From assembly GCA_030691555.1 (NCBI GenBank), contig JAUYEB010000234.1, positions 1-7,159 on the forward strand: DNA of 7,159 nt. The letters run 5' to 3'. Under the pieces are notes generated by a model. That model saw only the letters and a program-made list of their open reading frames with translations, made no database searches and was not told the origin of the DNA. The stretch comes from Candidatus Bathyarchaeota archaeon. GTDB lineage: Archaea; Thermoproteota; Bathyarchaeia; TCS64. Every line of letters begins with the position of its first letter. The stretch's first letter is position 1. The position numbers and the translations under genes are program-made. This document shows positions 1-5,615 of the stretch, piece by piece.

Positions 1-22
1 TCTTCTCGAGTTCTCGGTTCAC
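1..22 (-). CDS. Possible first codons of a downstream minus-strand gene (partial)
   Basis: A GTG at 22-20 on the minus strand, six bases after the stop codon of the neighbouring minus-strand gene, opens a frame that runs off the window edge and reads MNRELEK. A purine-rich GAGGA lies in the last codons of the preceding gene, somewhat far from the GTG. The close spacing would fit a two-gene operon. Seven codons are too few to identify a protein or to exclude chance, so this is only a pointer to what may lie beyond the edge. Confidence 0.27.
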
Positions 23-28
23 AGACGC

Positions 29-619
29 CTATCCTCGCCTCATCTTGTCGTACATCTTATCGAGGCTCCAGCGCAGGCTGCTCTGTATCTCCCTCAGGCG
101 GCGCTCACCGCCGTAGTTGTGGACGGTGAGTGAGACGATCGTCTCACCGTCGGCTACTACCTGGTAGCTGAGCACCTGATCTGGGGCTATCTCGCCGCTC
201 GCGGCGCGGGCCTCGTCGGTCGTCTTCATGTTGGCTAGAACGCGGTCTATGAGGAATGACTGGAACGGCGGGGTCGAGGTCGTGAAGGTCAGCCCCTCAC
301 GCGGGGTGAAGACTATCGTATCGTCCGTTATCTGGACTCTTCCGAGTACGGTGCCGTCTTTGGCCTGAATTGCGGAGCCGTCCGTCTGCGGCTCGGGGGG
401 TCGGGGCTCCGAGGGCTTGGGCTCAGCCGGCTTAGCCTCCACGGGCTTGAGTGGTTGGAACGCGGCGGCTGGCTGCCGGAACCCCTGGCCCACTATGGCC
501 TTGTCGATCTCCGACATCGCGACATTGAGGTCCGTGATCTCCGTCTGGAGTTGTTCCACACGCTCCTCGAGGTCGGTGCGCATCTTCAGTAGCTTGCGTA
601 TGTCTGCTTCGCTGCTCAT
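29..619 (-). CDS. Conserved-looking hypothetical protein: N-terminal coiled coil, Pro/Glu/Lys linker, C-terminal globular domain
   Basis: I do not recognise this protein. From the ATG at 619 it has 196 residues in three parts. About 40 N-terminal residues (IRKLLKMRTDLEERVEQL and onward) show a heptad-like pattern typical of a coiled coil. A linker of about 30 residues, rich in Pro, Glu and Lys, repeats a K/P-x-E-P unit. A C-terminal domain of about 110 residues is predicted mixed alpha/beta, with a strand-rich part (VLSYQVVADGETIVSLTVHN) followed by a charged helix. No signal peptide, membrane segment or metal motif is visible, so it is probably cytoplasmic and may self-associate through the coiled coil. 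An in-frame TTG at 631 would add four residues. Neither start has a clear ribosome binding site, and I prefer the ATG. A TATA-like box lies upstream at 668-676. It is divergent from pyrF. Function is unknown. Confidence 0.8.
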   Translation of the reverse strand: MSSEADIRKLLKMRTDLEERVEQLQTEITDLNVAMSEIDKAIVGQGFRQPAAAFQPLKPVEAKPAEPKPSEPRPPEPQTDGSAIQAKDGTVLGRVQITDDTIVFTPREGLTFTTSTPPFQSFLIDRVLANMKTTDEARAASGEIAPDQVLSYQVVADGETIVSLTVHNYGGERRLREIQSSLRWSLDKMYDKMRRG

Positions 620-655
620 TTGGTTGGCCAACTTGGAGTGAGTTCTGAATCAAGA

Positions 656-696
656 GGGGGCGCCGGGATTAAAAGGCATACGCCCGTGGCGCCCCC
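656..696. repeat. Inverted repeat in the divergent promoter region
   Basis: GGGGGCGCC at 656-664 is the exact reverse complement of GGCGCCCCC at 688-696. An inner CGGG/CCCG pair (664-667 and 683-686) extends the dyad with a one-base offset. The left arm lies between the minus-strand TATA box and its expected start site. The right arm sits just upstream of the plus-strand TATA box. It could be a shared operator for the divergent promoters or a structured leader. Its binding protein is unknown. Confidence 0.55.
668..676 (-). promoter_or_regulatory. TATA-box promoter for the coiled-coil protein gene
   Basis: On the minus strand this reads CTTTTAATC-like sequence, a fair match to an archaeal TATA box. 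A start about 26 bp downstream would fall near position 645, giving a leader of about 25 nt to the ATG at 619 or about 14 nt to the alternative TTG at 631. The box sits in the loop of the inverted repeat 656-696. The assignment rests on motif and spacing only. Confidence 0.5.
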
Positions 697-699
697 CTT

Positions 700-707
700 C
701 TTTTATG
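700..707 (+). promoter_or_regulatory. TATA-box promoter for pyrF
   Basis: CTTTTATG lies about 35 bp upstream of the pyrF ATG. The expected transcription start is near 729, so the leader would be only about 10 nt, in keeping with short-leader archaeal transcripts. The T-rich box stands out in an otherwise GC-rich intergenic region. Confidence 0.55.
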
Positions 708-738
708 CTGGTGATTCACCATCTTCCCCAGTGGTAGG

Positions 739-1611
739 ATGCTCGGGAGAAGGTTCGTCGAGAAGTACTATGAGCTGAGCAGGGAGAAGGACAGCTTCCT
801 CTGTGTCGGGCTGGACCCCGCTACGCGCGCATTCAGGGACAAGTACGTCGTCCCTCAGCAGCTTATCGAGAGGCACGGCGTCGCGGGGGGGCTGGAGAGG
901 TTCTGCGTCGAGTTTATCGAGGCGGTCTCACCGTACACCCCGATAATAAAGCCCAACGCCCAGTTCCTCGTGTACCCGCTCGGCTTCGAGGGGTTGAAGG
1001 CGATAGCGGACGCCGCCCACGACGGGGGCTGCCTCGCCCTGCTTGACTGCAAGCTAAGCGACATCGGCACGACGATGGACGCGGCCCTCCACTGGATAGG
1101 CGAACTCGGCTTCGACGCCATCACGTTCAGCCCATTCCCCGGCTACGAGAACGGGGTCGACTCGGTCTACAGGTGGGCCGAGGCGAGGCAGAAGGGCATA
1201 TTCGCCCTCTGCAGGATGTCCAACCCCGGGACCCACGACTACCAGTCCAGACTCATGGACGGTGTGCCGTTCTACCAGCGTCTGGCGAAGGACGCGACCG
1301 AGCACGGCTCCAACGGGTTCGTCGTGGGATGCACCGCGACGGAGGAGCTTGGCATCGTCAGGGGGATAATCGGCGAGGAGAGGCTGATCCTCTCCCCGGG
1401 TCTGGGCCCCCAGGGCGGCGACGCGTCCACAGCCGTTAAGCTAGGATCAAACAACGAGGGGGAGGGGCTCCTAGTCTCGTCGAGCCGCTCGGTCAACTAC
1501 GCCTACGAGGTGATGGGCTGGGGCTGGGAGAGATTCGCCGAGGCTTCGGCGATCCAGGCTAAGAAGAGCAGGGACGAGTTGAACGAGATGAGGAAGAAGG
1601 CGAAGAGATAG
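739..1611 (+). CDS. pyrF: Orotidine 5'-phosphate decarboxylase, long (type 2) form
   Basis: This enzyme decarboxylates OMP to UMP, the last step of de novo pyrimidine synthesis, in the cytoplasm. The 290-residue protein shows the TIM-barrel hallmarks in order: GLDP at 24-27; KPN at 71-73, ending the second strand; the catalytic segment DCKLSDIGTT at 103-112 with Asp103, Lys105, Asp108 and Thr111; and the phosphate-binding region SPGLGPQGGD at 219-228, followed by SSSRSVNYA. The overall pattern is that of the long type-2 subfamily rather than the roughly 210-230 residue form of many archaea. The residues between the catalytic Lys and Asp are LS, where the long family usually has RG. The last 20 residues form a charged helix (KKSRDELNEMRKKAKR) beyond the barrel. 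The ATG at 739 is preceded by weak GGTAGG and by a TATA box at 700-707. It appears monocistronic, since the next gene has its own promoter. Confidence 0.95.
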   Translation: MLGRRFVEKYYELSREKDSFLCVGLDPATRAFRDKYVVPQQLIERHGVAGGLERFCVEFIEAVSPYTPIIKPNAQFLVYPLGFEGLKAIADAAHDGGCLALLDCKLSDIGTTMDAALHWIGELGFDAITFSPFPGYENGVDSVYRWAEARQKGIFALCRMSNPGTHDYQSRLMDGVPFYQRLAKDATEHGSNGFVVGCTATEELGIVRGIIGEERLILSPGLGPQGGDASTAVKLGSNNEGEGLLVSSSRSVNYAYEVMGWGWERFAEASAIQAKKSRDELNEMRKKAKR

Positions 1612-1703
1612 CCCCATGGCCACGAGATTCGGGCATTAAATCGGTGTTCTAATCGACCGCAGATCGGTGATGCGGGAACCCCGGGCTCGCCCCTGAACAT
1701 ATA

Positions 1704-1712
1704 CGTTTAAAC
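1704..1712 (+). promoter_or_regulatory. TATA-box promoter of the por operon
   Basis: CGTTTAAAC, preceded by AT-rich ACATATA, lies about 38 bp before the porG TTG. The predicted start near 1734 gives a leader of roughly 12 nt. GGGGAG at 1731-1736 could act as a ribosome binding site if transcription starts a few bases earlier. The rest of the 1612-1746 gap holds a second AT-rich patch (ATTAAA near 1635) and two copies of ATCGGTG (1640-1646 and 1663-1669), but no convincing gene. Confidence 0.5.
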
Positions 1713-1746
1713 CGTTGAAGGAGAAGTCAAGGGGAGAGTAATCGTA

Positions 1747-2301
1747 TTGGATAAGCTCTACGAGATCAGGTTCCACGGCCGCGGCGGCCAGGGGGCCTGG
1801 ACGGCGTCTCTCCTCCTGGCCCAGGCGGGTCTTCTGGAGGGGAAGCAGATTCAGAGCTTCCCGGCCTTCGGTCCAGAGAGGGCTGGGGCGCCCATGACGG
1901 CTTACACCCGCATAAGCGAGAAGCCCATACAGATCCACTCGAGCGTCTACGAGCCCGACATGGTCGTGGTGCTGGATCCGACTCTTCTCGGCCCGGCTGT
2001 GGCTGAAGGCCTGAAGAATTCCAGCAAGATCGTTGTCAACACGACCGATTCGGCGGCTGAGGTGAAGAAGAGGCTCGGCGTGAAGAACGAGACCTGGGTC
2101 GTCGACGCGACGGGGATGGCGATGAGGATCATGGGGGTCAACATCACCAACACGGTCCTGCTGGGGGCGGTCGTGAAGGCGTCGGGAGCCGTGAAGCTGG
2201 ATTCGGTCCTCGCCGTCGTCAAGGAGAGGTTCCAGGGAAAGGTAAGGGACCAGAACCTTGAGGTCGTCGAGGCCGCCTACAAGGAGGCTGTAAAGGGTTG
2301 A
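1747..2301 (+). CDS. porG: Pyruvate:ferredoxin oxidoreductase, gamma subunit
   Basis: This is the gamma subunit of the four-subunit 2-oxoacid:ferredoxin oxidoreductase that oxidises pyruvate and CoA to acetyl-CoA and CO2 and reduces ferredoxin. The 184-residue length is normal for PorG. Family motifs are clear: RFHGRGGQGAWTA at 8-20; SFPAFGPERAGAP at 37-49; VYEPDMVVVLDPTLL at 67-81; and NTVLLGAVVKASG near 135-147. The start is TTG at 1747. An in-frame TAA at 1708-1710 with no ATG or GTG between leaves it as the only usable start, and the resulting N-terminus (MDKLYEIRFHG) matches the family. It is the first gene of porGDAB and its stop overlaps the porD start. In some archaea one gamma subunit also serves a branched-chain 2-oxoacid enzyme, so substrate is less certain than family. 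Confidence 0.93.
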   Translation: MDKLYEIRFHGRGGQGAWTASLLLAQAGLLEGKQIQSFPAFGPERAGAPMTAYTRISEKPIQIHSSVYEPDMVVVLDPTLLGPAVAEGLKNSSKIVVNTTDSAAEVKKRLGVKNETWVVDATGMAMRIMGVNITNTVLLGAVVKASGAVKLDSVLAVVKERFQGKVRDQNLEVVEAAYKEAVKG

Positions 2302-2576
2302 GTGAGAAGAAGAGGGGCTGGAAGACGCTGCCAAAGGGAGCTGTCCCGTACAAGTCCAGCAAGGACTACAAGACGGGGGACTGGGGCGTCGCGAAGCCGG
2401 TCATAGACAGGACGAAGTGTTCGAAGTGCACCCTCTGCCACTTCTTCTGCCCCGAGGGGGCGATAACGGTGAGGGCGGACGGGTACACCGAGGTCAACTA
2501 CGACTACTGCAAGGGCTGCGGCGTCTGCGCCAACGAGTGCCCCGTGAAGTGCATAAAGATGGAGATGAAGAAGTGA
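2298..2576 (+). CDS. porD: Pyruvate:ferredoxin oxidoreductase, delta subunit (2x[4Fe-4S] ferredoxin-like)
   Basis: PorD is the small ferredoxin-like subunit that carries electrons from the catalytic subunit to external ferredoxin. The 92 residues contain two [4Fe-4S] motifs: C41-x2-C44-x2-C47-x3-C51-P and C71-x2-C74-x2-C77-x3-C81-P, each with the usual cross-pairing layout. An extra Cys85 follows the second motif. The N-terminal part includes TGDWGVAKPVID at 27-38, typical of this subunit. Translation starts at TTG 2298-2300, which overlaps the porG stop as TTGA, so the two are probably translationally coupled. The porD stop overlaps the porA ATG by one base. The order G-D-A-B is the classic archaeal arrangement. 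Confidence 0.94.
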   Translation: MSEKKRGWKTLPKGAVPYKSSKDYKTGDWGVAKPVIDRTKCSKCTLCHFFCPEGAITVRADGYTEVNYDYCKGCGVCANECPVKCIKMEMKK

Positions 2577-3793
2577 TGGTTGCGAAGCAGAAGATGACGG
2601 GCCTCAACGGCGACGAGGCATCCGCGTACGCGACGAAGCAGGTCGACCCAGACGTCGTCGCCGCCTACCCTATCACGCCCCAGACGATCATCGTCGAGAA
2701 GTACAGCGAGTACGTGGCTGACGGTTTGGTCGGGTCGGAGTTCGTGGCGGTGGAGTCCGAGCACAGCGCCCTGAGCGCATGTGTTGGCGCATCCGCTGCT
2801 GGTGCGCGCGCCTTCACGGCGACTGCGGCGAATGGTCTCGCGTTGATGTGGGAGATTCTCTTCATCGCTGCGGGTCTCCGCCTACCGATAGTCATGGCTG
2901 TGGCGAACAGGTGCATCGGTGGTCCGATCAACATCCACAACGACCACAGCGACGCCATGGGCGCACGCGACACGGGCTGGATACAGATATTCTGCGAGAA
3001 CAACCAGGAGGTCTACGACACGAGCGTCGAGGCTTGGAGGATCGCGGAGCACCCCGACGTCCAGATGCCCGTCATGGTCAACTTCGACGGATTCACCATC
3101 AGCCACACGATGGAGAACGTCTACATCATGGAGGACGCCGACGTCAAAAAGTTCGTCGGCAAGAGGGTCTACATGATGACAGAGGGAACCAAGGGCGAGG
3201 CAGAGTACAGGCTCAACCCCGACTGCCCGCTGACCATCGGCCCCCTCGATCTGCAGGACTTCTACTTTGAGCACAAGGTCCAGCAGATGGAGGCTATGAA
3301 GGGGACCCTCAAGGCGATCAAGGCGGTTGACAAGGAGTTCGAGAAGGTCACGGGCAGGAAGCTGGAGTACGTCTACCCGTACAAGATGGATGACGCCGAG
3401 GTCGCCGTCATCGGCATGGGCTCGGTTATGGGCACCGTCCGCGAGGTCGTGGACGAGCTGCGCACCGAGGGCGTCAAGGCGGGCATGATCAAGCTCAGGC
3501 TCTTCCGCCCATTCCCGGTCGAGGAGATCCTGAAGGCGATCGGTAAAGTCCCGGTGCTCGGCGTCATGGAGAAGGCGTACAGCATCGGCGGCCCGGGCGC
3601 GCCCCTCTACATGGAGGTCAAGACGGCGCTCTACGACCAGCCGAAGAAGCCGCTCGTCGCCGACTACATAAACGGCCTCGGGGGCAAGGACACGAGCCCC
3701 GAGATGATCCGTGACATCTTCAAGAGGCTACAGGCGATCAAGGAGAAGGGCGCAGTGGCTGAGCCGGTCAGCTACATCGGTGTGAGGGAATAG
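2576..3793 (+). CDS. porA: Pyruvate:ferredoxin oxidoreductase, alpha subunit
   Basis: PorA supplies the pyrimidine-binding half of the thiamine diphosphate site and the CoA/substrate-side domains. The 405 residues are a normal length. Visible hallmarks are AYPITPQT at 30-37; ESEHSA at 60-65, whose first Glu is in the region expected to contact the thiazolium/pyrimidine of the cofactor; FTATAANGL at 80-88; GGPINIHNDHSD at 115-126; MGSVMGT at 281-287, opening the C-terminal domain; LRLFRPFP at 307-314; and GLGGKDTSPEMI at 367-378. I chose the ATG at 2576, which shares its A with the porD TGA (TGATG). GGAG at 2561-2564 is a plausible though slightly distant ribosome binding site. A longer open frame reaches back to 2417, but those codons lie in another frame of porD and have no family resemblance. 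Specificity for pyruvate over other 2-oxoacids is inferred. Confidence 0.95.
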   Translation: MVAKQKMTGLNGDEASAYATKQVDPDVVAAYPITPQTIIVEKYSEYVADGLVGSEFVAVESEHSALSACVGASAAGARAFTATAANGLALMWEILFIAAGLRLPIVMAVANRCIGGPINIHNDHSDAMGARDTGWIQIFCENNQEVYDTSVEAWRIAEHPDVQMPVMVNFDGFTISHTMENVYIMEDADVKKFVGKRVYMMTEGTKGEAEYRLNPDCPLTIGPLDLQDFYFEHKVQQMEAMKGTLKAIKAVDKEFEKVTGRKLEYVYPYKMDDAEVAVIGMGSVMGTVREVVDELRTEGVKAGMIKLRLFRPFPVEEILKAIGKVPVLGVMEKAYSIGGPGAPLYMEVKTALYDQPKKPLVADYINGLGGKDTSPEMIRDIFKRLQAIKEKGAVAEPVSYIGVRE

Positions 3794-3795
3794 AC

Positions 3796-4770
3796 ATGAG
3801 CGACATAACCCTAAAGGACATGGCTAGGAAGCCCGACGCGCTGATATGCGGCGCGCGCCTGTGCGCGGGCTGCGACGAGACCATCGTCGCCAGGCAGGTG
3901 CTGAAGGCGACTCGGGGCCCGACGATCGTGACGAACGCGACGGGGTGCTTCGAGGTCTCCACGACCATATTCCCCTACACCTCGTGGGAGGTCCCGTGGA
4001 TCCACTGCGCCTTCGAGAACGTCGCCGCGGTCGCGAGCGGCGTAGAAGCCACCATCAAGGCGATGCGCAAGAAGAAGGAGGGTCCGCTCGCCAAGTACCC
4101 AAAGGTGGACGTTATCAGCTTCGCGGGCGACGGTGGCACCTATGACATCGGGTTCCAGGCTCTGTCTGGAGCAATCGAGCGTGGGCACGACTTCACCTAC
4201 GTGCTGCTTGATAACGAGGCTTACATGAACACGGGTATCCAGAGGAGCGGTGGGACGCCGTTCGGCGCCGCTACCACAACCTCGCCCGCGGGCAAGGTGA
4301 TCCACGGCAAGACGGAGACGAAGAAGCCCATCGACGAGATCATCATCGCACACGGCACCCCGTATGTGGCGACGATCAACAGCGCATGGCCCCTCGACCT
4401 CATGAAGAAGACGAGGAAGGCGATAGAGGTCGATGGTCCGACGTTCCTGCATAGCCTCGCTCCGTGCAGCAGGGGCTGGAGGTTCCCACCCGAGAAGACG
4501 ATCGAGATATCAAGGCTTGCGACGCAGACCTGTGTCTTCCCGCTCTTCGAGTGCGTTCAGGAGAAGGGGAGGCCCGTCTACATGCTGTCGGCTCCGAGCC
4601 TGGCCATCGCGAAGAAGCCTGAGTCGAAGAAGCCGGTCGAGGTGTACCTGGAGCAGCAGGGGAGGTTCAGGCACTTCTTTAAGCCCACTCGGGACGAGGC
4701 GCTCCTGAAGGAGCTTCAGGAGTCGATCGACACTAGGTGGCAGATTCTCTGCGAGAAGGCCGGCGTCTAG
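3796..4770 (+). CDS. porB: Pyruvate:ferredoxin oxidoreductase, beta subunit (ThDP- and [4Fe-4S]-binding)
   Basis: PorB binds the thiamine diphosphate pyrophosphate through Mg2+ and carries the proximal [4Fe-4S] cluster. The 324-residue protein has the ThDP signature starting at GDGGTYDIGFQAL (111-123) and ending at LDNEAYMNTGIQRS (138-151). The expected four cluster cysteines are C23 and C26 (LCAGC), C51 (NATGC) and C224 (LAPCSRGW). VPWIHCAFENVAAVASG (66-82) is also a strong family match. The usual Gly after the second cysteine is Asp27 here. The ATG at 3796 follows the porA stop by two bases, with GGTG/GAGGG just upstream. It is the last gene of the operon. Its stop codon lies in a hairpin followed by a T-run. 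Confidence 0.95.
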   Translation: MSDITLKDMARKPDALICGARLCAGCDETIVARQVLKATRGPTIVTNATGCFEVSTTIFPYTSWEVPWIHCAFENVAAVASGVEATIKAMRKKKEGPLAKYPKVDVISFAGDGGTYDIGFQALSGAIERGHDFTYVLLDNEAYMNTGIQRSGGTPFGAATTTSPAGKVIHGKTETKKPIDEIIIAHGTPYVATINSAWPLDLMKKTRKAIEVDGPTFLHSLAPCSRGWRFPPEKTIEISRLATQTCVFPLFECVQEKGRPVYMLSAPSLAIAKKPESKKPVEVYLEQQGRFRHFFKPTRDEALLKELQESIDTRWQILCEKAGV

Positions 4771-4786
4771 CCGGCTCACCCTTTTT
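4759..4786 (+). terminator. Probable terminator of the por operon
   Basis: GCCGGC at 4759-4764 and GCCGGC at 4770-4775 can pair across a five-base loop (GTCTA). The structure spans the porB stop codon. Five bases of T follow at 4782-4786 after a short spacer. Archaeal termination relies mostly on the T-run, and the hairpin may add 3'-end protection. The same T-run belongs to the TATA box of the next gene. Confidence 0.5.
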
Positions 4787-4788
4787 AT
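4781..4788 (+). promoter_or_regulatory. TATA-box promoter of the XRE-family regulator (leaderless transcript predicted)
   Basis: CTTTTTAT is centred near 4785, so transcription is expected to begin at about 4811. The ATG is at 4812 and has no ribosome binding site. The spacing is what a leaderless archaeal mRNA should show. It also supports the 4812 start over longer in-frame possibilities reaching back into porB. Confidence 0.65.
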
Positions 4789-4811
4789 CCTCTTCCGCTA
4801 GTCTCTTGTTG

Positions 4812-5537
4812 ATGTCCGCATACAGCCCCGTCAGGGACACACTCGCGAAGCGCATCGCCGGCGAGATAGTGTTGAGCAGCAACCCGGGTCAGACGATGAG
4901 GAAGTGGAGGGGGCTGCTTAACGTGAACCAGATGGAGCTGGCGGATGAGCTGGACCTTTCCCCGTCGGTTATAAGCGACTACGAGACGGGGAGGCGGCAG
5001 TCGCCGGGGAGCGGCTTCATAAAGCGTTACGTGGAGGCGCTCTTCGACCTCGACCAGAGGCGGGGCGGGGACTACATCAGGCAGATGGCGAGGATCACCA
5101 TAGATCCCAGCGACGTCTTCACGGACATCCGCGAGTTCACGCAGCCGGTGACGGTGGAGCAGTTCTGCAGGGCGGTCGACGCGGAGGTCCTCACGGGGAA
5201 GGAGAAGCTGGAGAACCAGGTCCTGGGCTACACGATCATCGACAGCGTGAAGGCGATAACGACGCTTTCGGGGCTCGACTTCTACCGGATATTCGGGGCG
5301 ACGAGTGAGAGGGCGCTCGTGTTCACACAGGTGACGCAGGGGCGGAGTCCCATGATCGCGGTGAAGATCAGCCCCTTCAAGCCGCGGGTCGTGATACTGC
5401 ACGGGAAGATCAAGAAGATCGACCCGCTCGCGGTAAGCCTGGCGGAGCACGAGGGGATACCATTGGGGTACTCGCGTCTGCCCTCGGAGGAGGAGCTCGT
5501 GGACGCGCTCATCGACCTCTACAAGCAGAAGAGCTAG
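4812..5537 (+). CDS. Archaeal XRE-family helix-turn-helix transcriptional regulator
   Basis: The 241-residue protein is a likely DNA-binding regulator. Residues about 28-78 form a Cro/C1-type HTH: MRKWRGLLNVNQMELADEL, then DLSPSVISDYETGRRQSPG, with the typical Gln-x-Glu-Leu-Ala start and the SxxSxYExGRR recognition region. The C-terminal about 150 residues are a separate domain containing GYTIIDSVKAI (139-149), RALVFTQVTQGRSPMIAVKISPFKPRVVILHG (in 167-198) and DPLAVSLAEHEGIPLG (204-219). From memory this resembles an archaeal group of about 240 residues (COG1709-like), with no assigned ligand. That match is unchecked. The start at 4812 is chosen from the TATA spacing. The open frame continues upstream to 4737, but that stretch lies over porB. 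Its place between por and adk suggests, without proof, a role in central metabolism. Confidence 0.88.
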   Translation: MSAYSPVRDTLAKRIAGEIVLSSNPGQTMRKWRGLLNVNQMELADELDLSPSVISDYETGRRQSPGSGFIKRYVEALFDLDQRRGGDYIRQMARITIDPSDVFTDIREFTQPVTVEQFCRAVDAEVLTGKEKLENQVLGYTIIDSVKAITTLSGLDFYRIFGATSERALVFTQVTQGRSPMIAVKISPFKPRVVILHGKIKKIDPLAVSLAEHEGIPLGYSRLPSEEELVDALIDLYKQKS

Positions 5538-5555
5538 GAGATCGAGTCTCGTTTT
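5538..5555 (+). terminator. Weak terminator candidate after the regulator gene
   Basis: A four-base-pair stem GAGA/TCTC (5538-5541 and 5547-5550) with a five-base loop is followed by GTTTT. The stem is short. In archaea the T-run alone might suffice, but four T's are marginal. Confidence 0.25.
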
Positions 5556-5566
5556 CCCCCATAAAC

Positions 5567-5574
5567 GTTATAAT
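5567..5574 (+). promoter_or_regulatory. TATA-box promoter of adk
   Basis: TTATAA within CGTTATAATCG is centred near 5570, predicting a start near 5596 and a leader of about 20 nt before the TTG at 5616. A second AT-rich patch (CATAAACG, 5560-5567) directly upstream is an alternative. GGGGG at 5604-5608, seven bases before the TTG, may serve as the ribosome binding site. Confidence 0.5.
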
Positions 5575-5615
5575 CGCTCGGGCTTGTATCTGCCCGTGCT
5601 CTTGGGGGCCGTTCT

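Noticed and set aside
1667..1696. C/D box-like pair (GTGATGC and CTGA) between pyrF and porG
   Set aside because: The spacing fits half a C/D guide RNA, but the C box has a mismatch and no C'/D partner is visible, so chance is more likely.
1636..2334. 232-codon antisense open frame over porG
   Set aside because: It is a shadow of a GC-rich coding strand, with biased composition and no recognisable domain, opposite a clear PorG.
2417..2575. N-terminal extension of the porA reading frame back to 2417
   Set aside because: These 53 codons are the +1 frame of porD, encode an Arg/Leu-rich low-complexity stretch, and PorA family proteins begin near the ATG at 2576.
3811..4452. 213-codon antisense open frame over porB
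   Set aside because: Shadow of porB, with Arg/Leu-rich composition and no motif.
4737..4811. Longer N-terminus for the XRE regulator
   Set aside because: The stretch overlaps porB in another frame and crosses the hairpin and TATA box. The ATG at 4812 fits a leaderless start exactly.
4785..5450. 221-codon antisense open frame over the regulator gene
   Set aside because: Arg/Leu/Pro-rich translation typical of antisense to AGG/GAG-rich genes. The sense strand encodes a clear HTH protein.
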